64,000 nt of DNA from Paenarthrobacter histidinolovorans (lineage in GTDB: Bacteria > Actinomycetota > Actinomycetes > Actinomycetales > Micrococcaceae): NCBI RefSeq assembly GCF_014647595.1, contig NZ_BMPM01000005.1, positions 186,001 through 250,000 on the forward strand, given 5' to 3'. Positions 1 to 8,716 of the stretch are shown here, piece after piece (the stretch's first letter is position 1; every line of letters starts with the position of its first letter). Under the pieces are notes generated by a model, which saw only the letters and a list, made by a program, of their open reading frames with translations, did no database searches and was not told where the DNA came from. The translations under genes were made by a program, and so were the position numbers.

Positions 1-454
1 GAAGCCGGCTGCCTTCGGTCAGGCTCAGTTCCTTTGCCAGGGTCCGGCCCACGACTAGGGTCCCGTCCTCCATAGTGGAGGGAGCTTCCGAACCACCGAA
101 GACGGCGACGTTCGCTGTGCCACTGGGGTTGCCGCCGTCGGCCAGGGATTGGGCCCGCGACTGGCTGATGCCCAGCGCCTGTGCGGATTTCACACCCTGC
201 TGGTCGCGCCAGGTCTGAAGTTGGGCGTTGGAAACTTCCGATTCCGTGTAGGACGCTTTCGGCTCGCCGCCCGCGGGAGCGCCGAAGACGATCTGCTGCG
301 CGGGCAGTGCCGCTATGGCTGACGTGGACTGGTTGCCCAACCCCGCCGTCAGCCCCGAAAGCATGACGAGCAGCAGCGTGATGAGCGCGACCACGCTGCC
401 CATGAGGGCAAATCGGCCTTTGGCGAAACGGATGTCGCGGATGGCGAGAAACAT
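1..454 (-). CDS. ABC transporter permease, MacB/FtsX-like (partial, C-terminus off the left edge)
   Basis: The reading frame starts at the ATG at 454 and runs off the left end, so 151 codons are visible. The first residues (MFLAIRDIRFAKGRFALMG) are a cytoplasmic lead typical of FtsX-type permeases. A hydrophobic segment follows at about residues 19-40 (VVALITLLLVMLSGLTAGLG), then a long soluble region like the MacB periplasmic core. A Shine-Dalgarno AGAAGG lies 6 nt before the start, which decides it. The gene is divergent from the histidine kinase at 650, and such kinase/regulator pairs often control an adjacent exporter; that link is inference. The transported substrate cannot be told. An ATPase partner would be expected beyond the edge. 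Confidence 0.8.
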   Translation of the reverse strand, partial: MFLAIRDIRFAKGRFALMGSVVALITLLLVMLSGLTAGLGNQSTSAIAALPAQQIVFGAPAGGEPKASYTESEVSNAQLQTWRDQQGVKSAQALGISQSRAQSLADGGNPSGTANVAVFGGSEAPSTMEDGTLVVGRTLAKELSLTEGSRL

Positions 455-649
455 CGGATTCCTTCTGTTTGGTGCGGGCTTGATCCTGTTGCCTCCAACT
501 CTTCCGGCGATGGGCATAGCGGACATCGGGAGCCGGATGGATTGGTGGACGCCGGGAGGTTGAAACGGGAATCATCCGAAAGGTTGATTCGCATACCTTG
601 GGCGGAATATCGGGCCGGACAGGCAAGGGCCGGGGATACGCTGGAAGGC

Positions 650-1930
650 ATGCAGTCCCCCACCGGCGCCACCACGATCCTCCGGGTCCTGCGCGTGTGC
701 CTCCATGTTGGTTTTGCCGTGCTGTTGCTTGTGGCAATCGTGCGGTTGCTGGGCGGCCTGGGCTCTGCCGGCGCGCCCTCACCCCTCGCAGTGACCGCCG
801 GTTTAGGGCTTTCGGCTCTGCTGGCTGCGGTGTACCTCGCTGGAACAGTCCTGGAGAAACGGCACGCCAGCAACCCCTCCAGATTCAACCCAACGCCCTA
901 CGCACTCTGGTGGCTGGCCGCCGTCATGGTCCTGTGGCTGCTCCTGCTGCTGGTCAGCGGGGACTTTGCCTGGGTGGCTTTCCCCCTGTTCTTCCTGCAG
1001 CTCCACCTCCTTCCACGGCGCCTGGCGCTGCCTGCGATTGTGCTGAGCACCGCCCTGCTGGTGGGTGCTCTGTGGTTCCACAGCAGGGGGTCTGCCGATG
1101 GCGGCCTGCAGCTCGCCATGGTGCTGGGCCCCTTGTTCGGCGCGGCTTTCGCGGTAGTGACCGGCCTGGCGTACCGGGCGTTGTTCCTGGAGGCGGAGAA
1201 CCAGCGGCTTGTCGCCGAAGAACTGCGCCGGACCCGCGACGCGCTGGCGCAAACCCAGCACGACGCCGGCATGCTGGCCGAACGCGAACGACTCGCCCGC
1301 GAAATCCACGACACCCTGGCCCAAGGCTTCTCCAGCATCGTCCTCATGGGGAGGTCCGCAGAGAAAGCCCTTGACGGCGGAAACACCGAGACAGCGAAGG
1401 AACAGTTAAGGATCGTCCAGGACACAGCCTCAGCCAACCTGGCGGAGGCACGCAGCTTCGTTCGGGGACTGCGGTCGCCCGACCTTGAACACTCAGGGTT
1501 GGTGGACACACTGCGCAGACTCTGTGAAAAGACCGAAACTGAGGCGGCGGCAAGGGGAACAGCGCTGCGTTGCCGCTTCGAACTGGTGGGCACGCCCGTT
1601 GAGCTTCCCAACACCTACCAGACCACCCTGCTCCGGGCCGCCCAGGCCTCCCTCGCGAACGTTTGGGCGCATGCGAAGGCGCGTGCCGCCGTCGTGACCT
1701 TGTCCTTCCCGGGTTCCGAGGTGACGCTGGACATTTTCGACGACGGTGTCGGTTTTGAACCAACGACGGCGGTCGGCACCGCGCGCGGTGACGGTACCGG
1801 CGTCGGGCTTCTGAGCTTGCGCGAACGCTTGGCGGCGCTGGACGGCAGGCTGGACCTCGAGTCGGCCCCGGGTGAGGGCACGGTGGTGGCCATCCGCGTG
1901 CCTTTGCCAACCGGAGAGGTGGCGTCGTGA
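650..1930 (+). CDS. Sensor histidine kinase, NarL-type (HisKA_3)
   Basis: A membrane histidine kinase of 426 residues. The first half is hydrophobic, with about five or six membrane segments up to residue 185 or so. A short coiled linker follows (LVAEELRRTRDALAQTQ). The dimerisation/phosphoacceptor motif ERLAREIHDTLAQGF has its phosphorylatable His at about residue 220. The ATPase domain shows the N-box (QASLANVWAHAKA) and the G-boxes DDGVGFEP and GTGVGLLSLRERL. The frame is open from 542, but the ATG at 650 directly precedes the hydrophobic region. The extra upstream residues look like read-through of a promoter region. Its stop overlaps the GTG of the response regulator (GTGA), so the two are translationally coupled. 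The signal sensed is unknown. Confidence 0.88.
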   Translation: MQSPTGATTILRVLRVCLHVGFAVLLLVAIVRLLGGLGSAGAPSPLAVTAGLGLSALLAAVYLAGTVLEKRHASNPSRFNPTPYALWWLAAVMVLWLLLLLVSGDFAWVAFPLFFLQLHLLPRRLALPAIVLSTALLVGALWFHSRGSADGGLQLAMVLGPLFGAAFAVVTGLAYRALFLEAENQRLVAEELRRTRDALAQTQHDAGMLAERERLAREIHDTLAQGFSSIVLMGRSAEKALDGGNTETAKEQLRIVQDTASANLAEARSFVRGLRSPDLEHSGLVDTLRRLCEKTETEAAARGTALRCRFELVGTPVELPNTYQTTLLRAAQASLANVWAHAKARAAVVTLSFPGSEVTLDIFDDGVGFEPTTAVGTARGDGTGVGLLSLRERLAALDGRLDLESAPGEGTVVAIRVPLPTGEVAS

Positions 1931-2583
1931 CGGGGATCCGGGTGCTGTTGGTGGACGACCATCCAGTGGTCAGGGCCGGGCTTCGGGCCATGCTGGGCGA
2001 CTTTCCGGGGGTGAGCGTGGTGGCGGAGGCCGCTGACGGGGATGCCGCGCTGGCGGAGTTGAGCAAGCTCCACACGCTCGGCGAGCCGGTGGACCTGGTG
2101 CTCATGGACCTGCAAATGGGCAGTGGCATGGATGGTGTGACGGCCACGCAAAAGATCAAGGCCGGAGAGGCCGGGGCTCCGCCGCCACCCGTGCTGATTT
2201 TGACCACGTACGATACCGACGCGGACATCCTCGCGGCCGTGGAGGCCGGCGCCAGCGGCTACATGCTCAAGGACGCCCCACCGGAACAGATCCGGCAGGC
2301 GGTTCTTTCAGCTGCCGCCGGCCAGACCGCGTTGGCGCCTGAAGTGGCGGCCCGGCTGATGGGGAGGATCAGGAACCCATCGCCTGTTCTGAGCGGCAGG
2401 GAAGTCCAACTGTTGGAATTGCTTGCCACCGGGATGAGCAATCGGGCCATCGCCAAGCAGCTCTTCATTTCCGAGGCCACCGTGAAGACACATCTGGTCC
2501 ACATCTATTCCAAGCTGGGTGTTGATAACCGGACGGCGGCCATCGCGACGGCAACGCAGCGCCGGATCATCCGCGGGCACTGA
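1927..2583 (+). CDS. Two-component response regulator, NarL/LuxR family
   Basis: A DNA-binding regulator of 218 residues. The receiver domain spans residues 1 to about 125, with the acidic pair DD at 10-11, phosphoacceptor Asp61 in LVLMDLQM and the conserved Lys in YMLKDAPPEQI. A LuxR-type helix-turn-helix occupies about 150-212 (LSGREVQLLELLATGMSNR, SEATVKTHLVHIYSKLGV). It begins with GTG, overlapping the kinase stop. It is the cognate partner of the kinase at 650. The divergent ABC permease at 454 is the most likely target by position, which is inference. Confidence 0.92.
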   Translation: MTGIRVLLVDDHPVVRAGLRAMLGDFPGVSVVAEAADGDAALAELSKLHTLGEPVDLVLMDLQMGSGMDGVTATQKIKAGEAGAPPPPVLILTTYDTDADILAAVEAGASGYMLKDAPPEQIRQAVLSAAAGQTALAPEVAARLMGRIRNPSPVLSGREVQLLELLATGMSNRAIAKQLFISEATVKTHLVHIYSKLGVDNRTAAIATATQRRIIRGH

Positions 2584-2594
2584 CCCCCCATGTA

Positions 2595-2644
2595 GGTCGC
2601 AGATCAGGTCGTTCTGAGCGCTCAGAACGACCTGATCTGCGACC
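2595..2644. repeat. Perfect 50-bp palindrome, no spacer
   Basis: Bases 2595-2619 are exactly the reverse complement of 2620-2644. Each arm is 25 bp, starting GGTCGCAGATCAGG, and the centre is GAGCGCTC. It sits 11 bp after the response regulator stop, with no T-run after it, so it is not a classical intrinsic terminator. It could be a REP-like or palindromic mobile element, a terminator of another type, or a protein binding site. Confidence 0.85.
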
Positions 2645-2761
2645 CAGTTGGGTAAGCAATTTTGGTGAAACGGTTGACCTTTGGCCTTCGAACAGTGACG
2701 ATTAGTGCACGTTTCGCTATGAGTTAGATCACAAACTGTCACTCGTCGAAAGTTGGCTCAC

Positions 2762-5700
2762 ATGTCCGCACCCTCATTGGGTCTGTCCGGAGCTGCCCCC
2801 AACAGCTCCGTACGCACCAAAAAAGGTTCGCTAGCCAGGAAGGCCGCTTCCCTCGGCATCGCCTCGCTGCTCCTCACTGGAACCATCCCCGCCCTCACAT
2901 TTGCCGCCGCCGATGCCGCTCCCGGGGACCCCGCAGCGATCAAAACCGTTACCCCGGAAGTGCCCGTCGACCCAGCTGGAGTACCCCTCGGGTCGGTGAC
3001 CGGCTTTACCCAGTCCGGCAACGTCGTCGACCTCTCCGCCGCTAAGGGCGCCATCCGCGTCACCTTCCTGGACGACAGCAACTTCCGTCTCGAAGCCGAC
3101 CCCAGCGGAAAGTTCACGGACCCCGCCAACACAGACCAAGGCGACCCGGCCAGGACAGCCAACATTGTGGTGGGCAAGGACAAGTTCCCCGGCACCACGC
3201 CAACCGTCACCGACGGCGACTGGCTGGTCCTGAAAACCGCGAAGATCAGCGTGGAGATCAACAAGGCCACCACCCAGCTCCGCGTTGTCAGGGCCGACGG
3301 CTCGCTGGTCCTGGAGGAATCCGCGCCCATCACCTTCGGCACCAACTCGGCCACGCAGCACCTCGCCCAGCGGGATGGCGAGCAATTCATTGGCGGCGGC
3401 ATGCAGAATGGCCGCTCAGTCCACACCGGCGCCCTGATCAACATCGCCAAGAACTTCGATTGGGACGACGACGGCTACCCCAACGCCGTGCCGTACTACA
3501 TGTCCTCCATGGGCTACGGAGTCCTGCGTGACACGTTTGCCCGCGGCTCCTACAACTTCGGCGCCGAGTCAACCACTACACACGAGGAAAAGCGCTTTGA
3601 CGCCTACTACTTCGTGGGCGATTACAAGCAGTCCCTCGGCGCCTACACCACGCTGACCGGCAAGCCGATGATGCCTCCGGTCTACGCCCTGGAATACGGC
3701 GATGCTGACTGCTACAACCGCTCAAACCCGGGATATTCATCCTCCGGCTACGGTGATCCCGACGGCGCCAAGCAGCGGACTCCCGACGCCATCAAAACAG
3801 CGCGGAAGTTCGTGGAGAACGATATGCCCGCCGGCTGGATGCTGGTCAACGACGGCTACGGCTGCGAATACCAGCAACTTCCGGAAACCGTGAGCAACAT
3901 CGAGGACGAAACCGACCTCAAAGTCGGCCTCTGGACCCAGCGCTCCCTGACCAACCAGGAATACGAAGTGGGTGAGGCCGGCGTCCGGCTTCGCAAGCTC
4001 GACGTCGCGTGGGTGGGTCAGGGCTACCGCCAAGCACTCACCGGTTGCGAAGCAGCGCACGGCGGCATTGAACAGTATTCCAACGCCCGCGGCACCTCGC
4101 TCATGGTGGAAGGTTGGGCCGGCTCCCAGCGCTGCGGCATGCAGTGGACGGGAGACCATTCAGGAAACCTCGACGCCGTCCGCTGGCAGGTCTCGGCCCT
4201 CACCGGCGCCGGCAACTCGGGTCTGGCGTTCACCACGGGCGACGTTGACGGCATCTTTGGCGGATCTGCGGAGTCCTACGTCCGTGACCTCCAGTGGAAG
4301 GCCTTCGCTCCGGCGCTGTACTCCATGTCCGGCTGGGCTGCGACGGACAAGCGTCCGTGGCTCTACGGCGACGAGGCCAAGGCCATCAACCGCCAATACC
4401 TGCAGCTCCGTCAGCAGCTCATGCCCTTCATCTACACACTGGCACAGGAGGCCTCCACAAGCGGTGTGTCCATGATGCGGTCCATGGCCCTCGAGTTCCC
4501 TGACCAGCAGTGGTCCTACGGTGCCGAGGCGAACAACCAGTTCATGCTCGGCTCCGACTTTCTGGTGGCACCGGTCTTTACCCAGACCGACGTCCGGAAC
4601 GGTATCTTCCTCCCGGCCGGGCAGCAGTGGGTGGATTACTGGACCGGCAAGCTCTACCAGGGCGGCCAGATCCTCAACGGCTACAACGCGCCCCTGGATA
4701 AGCTGCCGGTCTTCGTCCGTGCCGGAGCGGTGATCCCCCAAGGCATCGTGGCACGCAATGCGTCCCTGGTCCCGGAGGATTCCATGATCACCCTGGACGT
4801 TTACGCCCAGGGCCAGGACACCTTCACGCTCTACGAGGACGACAAGGTCACCCGCGAATTCAAGGACGGCAAGTCCTCCAGCCAGCTCTTCTCCGTGGAC
4901 GCTCCGGGCAAGGGCAACAGCAGCGTCAAGGTGTCCATCGGTGAACGGAAGGGTGAGTACACAGGGAAGGCCGCGGCCCGCCCATACGAACTGAAGGTCC
5001 ACGCCGGCGCAGCGCCGAAGGACATCAAAATCGGTGGAACCAAGCTCACGCAACTCTCCACGCAGGCCGCGTATGCCGCAGCGACCACCGGCTGGTTCTT
5101 TGATGAAGCCAACAACGGAACCATCTGGGTCAAGACGGGTGCAATCGCCTCCAACCAGTCCGCCACGGTTCAGCTCCAGCAAGCCGGTCCCCTGGGCGGC
5201 AAGAGCCAGGAAGACACGGCCGCTGAGGTCCGCGTCACCACCGGCCAGCAGGTCTTCCAGGACCAGGAAACCACCGTCACCGCGGCCTTCGTCAACACCG
5301 GAACCAAGGCGAAGACCAACGTGGTCCTCACCCCGGTTCTCCCCGAAGGCTGGACGGTCGTCTCGTCCGCCGGTGCGATAACGGCCAAGGTTGAGGGCGG
5401 CGCGACAACCACAGCCACTTTCGTCATCAAACCCGGCTCCAGCGCGAAGGCTGGCCAGCAGACCGTGCGTGTATCGGCGTCGTACGCTGCTTCCGGCTCG
5501 ACCCAATCGGTGACCGGCGGCAACCAGATCTACGTTGCCTACGGTTCCTTGGCCGCGGCGTACAACACCGTCTCGATCACCACCGTGGCGGGTAAGGCAC
5601 TCGGAAACTTCGACGGCGGAGGAGCCACCTTCGCTGCCGAGCAGCTGGCTGCCGCTGCGGTTCCGGCAGGCGGCGTCCGGCCGGGCAGCACGGTGACGGT

Positions 5701-6607
5701 GGATGCCGGAAAGCCTACGCAGGTTGATTACACATGGCCGGCCGTGGGACCGGATGTCCCCAACTCTGTGGCATTGTCCGCGCAGACCATCGCCGTGAAA
5801 GGCAAGGGAACGCACCTGGCCGTCCTCGGCGCGGCCGCCGTGGGCAACGGCACAAGTCCTGCGTTGACCTTGACGTACGCCGACGGATCCACGGAGAAAC
5901 AGTCCATCTTCTTCCCCAACTGGCTGCAGCCGTCCGTGTTGAACGGGGCATTGCTCGCGGTATCCGAACAAGGCCGCAACAACGCCAACGGACCTTCTCC
6001 GGAGTACACGCAATACAAGTATCAGGCGTTCTCCAACACTGTCCGGCTCAACCCCACCAAGGAACTGGCCTCGGTCACTCTGCCCACCGACACCCGGGTG
6101 AAGTTCTTCGACTGGAAGGTTACCTCGCAACCGCTGCCGGATGTCCCTCACGGATCGGTGTACGCCTCTGAAACGCCGTGGGTCCAGGCTTTGAACGGCT
6201 ACGGCGTGATCGGCAAGAACGTGGCCAACAAGGACTCGGCGTCCTCCCCGGACGTGCCGTTGGCCATCAACTACACCGATCCCGCCACCGGCAAGCAGCC
6301 CGTCTTTACCAAGGGCCTGGGTGTCCATGCTGCTTCCAGGATCACGTACTACCTGGGCGGCAAGTGCACGTCATTCACCTCACAAGTGGGCCTTGAAAGC
6401 GGCTTCGGCGGGAACATCATCTTCAAGGTCAACGCCGACGGGGTGAACAAGTACCAGTCGCGCACGTACACGCCGGGATTCGCTCCGGAATCGGTGTCCG
6501 TTGACCTGACGGGTGTGGCGTACGTGGAGCTGGCGGTTGACCCGTCCGGTTCCATCAATGGCGCTCATGGTGTCTGGGGTGATGCCAGGTTCACGTGCGC
6601 TCCCTAG
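2762..6607 (+). CDS. Secreted glycoside hydrolase family 31 with NEW3 and NPCBM domains
   Basis: A secreted glycosidase of 1281 residues. An Arg/Lys-containing N-terminus and hydrophobic stretch (SLGIASLLLTGTIPALTFAA, then ADAAPG) form a signal peptide with cleavage near residue 50. The GH31 catalytic region follows. The likely nucleophile is Asp414 in KLDVAWVG and the likely acid/base is Asp465 in WTGDHSGN. A DUF5110-like beta domain comes after it, then a NEW3-type domain (about 820-930, VTAAFVNTGTKAKTNVVLTP) and an NPCBM carbohydrate-binding domain from about 1135 to the end (KGLGVHAASRITYYLGG). The ATG at 2762 is preferred to the TTG at 2753 because GAAAG lies about 10 nt before it. Substrate is undecided. 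The LDVAW/WTGD pair resembles subfamilies acting on alpha-linked glucans or alpha-N-acetylgalactosamine rather than the classic WNDMNE enzymes. Confidence 0.85.
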   Translation: MSAPSLGLSGAAPNSSVRTKKGSLARKAASLGIASLLLTGTIPALTFAAADAAPGDPAAIKTVTPEVPVDPAGVPLGSVTGFTQSGNVVDLSAAKGAIRVTFLDDSNFRLEADPSGKFTDPANTDQGDPARTANIVVGKDKFPGTTPTVTDGDWLVLKTAKISVEINKATTQLRVVRADGSLVLEESAPITFGTNSATQHLAQRDGEQFIGGGMQNGRSVHTGALINIAKNFDWDDDGYPNAVPYYMSSMGYGVLRDTFARGSYNFGAESTTTHEEKRFDAYYFVGDYKQSLGAYTTLTGKPMMPPVYALEYGDADCYNRSNPGYSSSGYGDPDGAKQRTPDAIKTARKFVENDMPAGWMLVNDGYGCEYQQLPETVSNIEDETDLKVGLWTQRSLTNQEYEVGEAGVRLRKLDVAWVGQGYRQALTGCEAAHGGIEQYSNARGTSLMVEGWAGSQRCGMQWTGDHSGNLDAVRWQVSALTGAGNSGLAFTTGDVDGIFGGSAESYVRDLQWKAFAPALYSMSGWAATDKRPWLYGDEAKAINRQYLQLRQQLMPFIYTLAQEASTSGVSMMRSMALEFPDQQWSYGAEANNQFMLGSDFLVAPVFTQTDVRNGIFLPAGQQWVDYWTGKLYQGGQILNGYNAPLDKLPVFVRAGAVIPQGIVARNASLVPEDSMITLDVYAQGQDTFTLYEDDKVTREFKDGKSSSQLFSVDAPGKGNSSVKVSIGERKGEYTGKAAARPYELKVHAGAAPKDIKIGGTKLTQLSTQAAYAAATTGWFFDEANNGTIWVKTGAIASNQSATVQLQQAGPLGGKSQEDTAAEVRVTTGQQVFQDQETTVTAAFVNTGTKAKTNVVLTPVLPEGWTVVSSAGAITAKVEGGATTTATFVIKPGSSAKAGQQTVRVSASYAASGSTQSVTGGNQIYVAYGSLAAAYNTVSITTVAGKALGNFDGGGATFAAEQLAAAAVPAGGVRPGSTVTVDAGKPTQVDYTWPAVGPDVPNSVALSAQTIAVKGKGTHLAVLGAAAVGNGTSPALTLTYADGSTEKQSIFFPNWLQPSVLNGALLAVSEQGRNNANGPSPEYTQYKYQAFSNTVRLNPTKELASVTLPTDTRVKFFDWKVTSQPLPDVPHGSVYASETPWVQALNGYGVIGKNVANKDSASSPDVPLAINYTDPATGKQPVFTKGLGVHAASRITYYLGGKCTSFTSQVGLESGFGGNIIFKVNADGVNKYQSRTYTPGFAPESVSVDLTGVAYVELAVDPSGSINGAHGVWGDARFTCAP

Positions 6608-6713
6608 CTCGCGTGTCCTGACGGCCGTCGCTTGCCACTCCCATCGGGCGGTGGCAGGCGGCGGTTGTCCGTCTGCCGGCCGGGACAAGAAACTGTCAGG
6701 GGAACCGGGCATA

Positions 6714-8702
6714 ATGTGGCAAATGGGGAAAACACGTACTTTGATTCTTGGTCTGGCCACGATCGTGCTGGCAGGCTCGCTGACCGCTTGCGACGACGGC
6801 CGTTCCGGCGCTGAGGAAGCCGCCAAGCAGCTCGCCTCCTCACTGTCGGCGCTCGACGTCGGTCAGCTCGCCGTTGAGGGCAAGGATGCCGCCGCGGCCA
6901 ACGATCAACTGAAGGCAGTCTTCGAGGGACTCGACGCCAAACCGTCGGTGCAGTCCGGTGACGTCAAGCTCGACGGCGACACCGCCACTTTCCCTCTTAA
7001 CTACAGCTGGAACATCGGCTCGGCCAAGTGGGAGTACAGCTCCGAGGCCACTTTGAAGAAGTCCGGTGACAAGTGGGCGGTTCAGTGGAGTCCGGCCCTG
7101 CTGGCACCACAGCTTTCCGACGACGAAACTCTTTCCGTCAAGACCGTTCCTGCCCAGCGCGGACAGATCCTGGGTGCCGGAGACGCCCCGATTGTGGAGG
7201 ACCGGCCCGTCTTCCGGGTGGGCATCGACAAGACCAAGATTCCCGCGGAACAAGCGGACGCGTCAGCGCGGGCAATGGCTGCCCTGCTGGGCTTGGACGT
7301 TGAGGAGTACGCCAAGCAGGTTGCTGCGTCCGGACCGCAGGCGTTCGTGGAAGGCCTGGTTCTGCGGGCCTACACGCCCGATATCACCGAGGCCAAGATC
7401 AAAGCCATCCCTGGCGGTGCGAGCATCCTGGACTCGATGGCCCTTGCACCAACGCGGACATTTGCGCGTGCGCTGCTCGGAAGCGTTGGACAGGCCAGCG
7501 CGGAGCAGATTGAGAAGTCCAACGGCGCCTTGCGGGCCGGCGACACCACAGGTACCGGCGGCCTGCAGCAGAAGTACGACACGCTGCTGCGAGGCAAGGA
7601 CGGCGTTGAGGTTATTGCCAGTACCGCAGCCAAGGCTGAAGGGGAGACACCCGGCACCAAGGTGTTCTTTTCCTCTCTCCCCGCACCCGGTACCACTCTC
7701 AAGACCACCCTTGACCTGAAACTGCAGCAATTGGCCGAGGAAACTCTTGCCGGTGTTGGTCCGGCGTCAGCCATTGTGGCTATACGGCCGTCCACGGGCG
7801 CTGTGCTTGCGGCGGCCTCCGGCCCGGGGAGCAACGGCTACAACACTGCAATGTTGGGGCAGTACGCACCAGGTTCCACGTTCAAGATGGTTGATTCCCT
7901 GGCGATGTTCAGGAACGGCGCCACTCCCGATTCCAAGGTCGATTGCCCACCCACTGTGACGGTGGACGGACGAACCTTCAAGAACGCGGAGGGCTACCCG
8001 GAGAGCTCCCTGGGTTCTGTCGCCCTGAGGGATGCGTTTGCCCACTCCTGCAACACTGCCTTCATCAATGCCCGCGACACCGTCAGCCAGGACCAGTTGG
8101 AATCCGCGGCCCAGGCGCTCGGGGTGGCTGTTGAAGCCCCCAAGCTTGGCGCGGACGCGTTCCTGGGTTCCGTGCCCGGAGCTGCTGAAGGTACGGAGCA
8201 CGCCGCATCCATGATTGGCCAGGGAAAGGTGCTCTTCTCGCCCCTCTCCGCTGCAGTCATGGCAGCTTCTGTCGCCAACGGCGCTCCCGTTTCACCCCAG
8301 CTCGTGCTCAATGCCGACGCCGTGCCAGCCACCACCTCCACGGCCACGCCCACCGAAAGCAGTTCCGCCACGCCGTCGGCGGATTCCGCAACGGCCAGCG
8401 CGCTCCCTGCCTCGCCGGCATCCACCAAGCCGATCACCAAGGAGGAAGCTGCTTCCCTGGCCGACATGATGCGGGCAGTAGTAACCTCCGGCCATGCGGG
8501 GTTCCTTGCTTCGGTGCCGGGTGCTCCGGTTGGAGCGAAGACGGGAACGGCCGAATTCGGCAATGACAACCCACCCAAGACCCACGCGTGGATTGTTGCC
8601 ACTCACGGGGACCTGGCAGTTGCAGTGTTTGTTGAAGATGGCGGACTTGGTGCGACCACCAGTGGGCCGTTGCTGAAGACGTTCCTGACCGCGGCGGGCT
8701 GA
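6714..8702 (+). CDS. Penicillin-binding transpeptidase, lipoprotein of the MecA_N/PBP2 type
   Basis: A cell-wall transpeptidase of 662 residues. The N-terminus is a lipoprotein signal (LVLAGSLTAC) with the lipidated Cys near residue 27. Next come an NTF2-like MecA_N domain (about 35-140), a PBP dimerisation domain and the transpeptidase domain. Catalytic motifs are SxxK at 388-391 (STFK), SxN at 445-447 (SCN) and KTG at 609-611. A Ser/Thr/Ala/Pro-rich stretch at about 535-575 interrupts the transpeptidase fold between the SxN and KTG motifs, which is unusual. The ATG at 6714 is chosen because AGGGGA lies 10 nt upstream; the frame upstream overlaps the GH31 gene. It should cross-link peptidoglycan outside the membrane and bind beta-lactams. 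Confidence 0.9.
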   Translation: MWQMGKTRTLILGLATIVLAGSLTACDDGRSGAEEAAKQLASSLSALDVGQLAVEGKDAAAANDQLKAVFEGLDAKPSVQSGDVKLDGDTATFPLNYSWNIGSAKWEYSSEATLKKSGDKWAVQWSPALLAPQLSDDETLSVKTVPAQRGQILGAGDAPIVEDRPVFRVGIDKTKIPAEQADASARAMAALLGLDVEEYAKQVAASGPQAFVEGLVLRAYTPDITEAKIKAIPGGASILDSMALAPTRTFARALLGSVGQASAEQIEKSNGALRAGDTTGTGGLQQKYDTLLRGKDGVEVIASTAAKAEGETPGTKVFFSSLPAPGTTLKTTLDLKLQQLAEETLAGVGPASAIVAIRPSTGAVLAAASGPGSNGYNTAMLGQYAPGSTFKMVDSLAMFRNGATPDSKVDCPPTVTVDGRTFKNAEGYPESSLGSVALRDAFAHSCNTAFINARDTVSQDQLESAAQALGVAVEAPKLGADAFLGSVPGAAEGTEHAASMIGQGKVLFSPLSAAVMAASVANGAPVSPQLVLNADAVPATTSTATPTESSSATPSADSATASALPASPASTKPITKEEAASLADMMRAVVTSGHAGFLASVPGAPVGAKTGTAEFGNDNPPKTHAWIVATHGDLAVAVFVEDGGLGATTSGPLLKTFLTAAG

Positions 8703-8716
8703 TCCGGAGGAGAACC

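Noticed and set aside
4160..6328. 722-codon minus-strand open frame within the GH31 gene
   Set aside because: It is antisense to a gene with recognised domains and has no ribosome site or family resemblance; a high-GC codon artefact.
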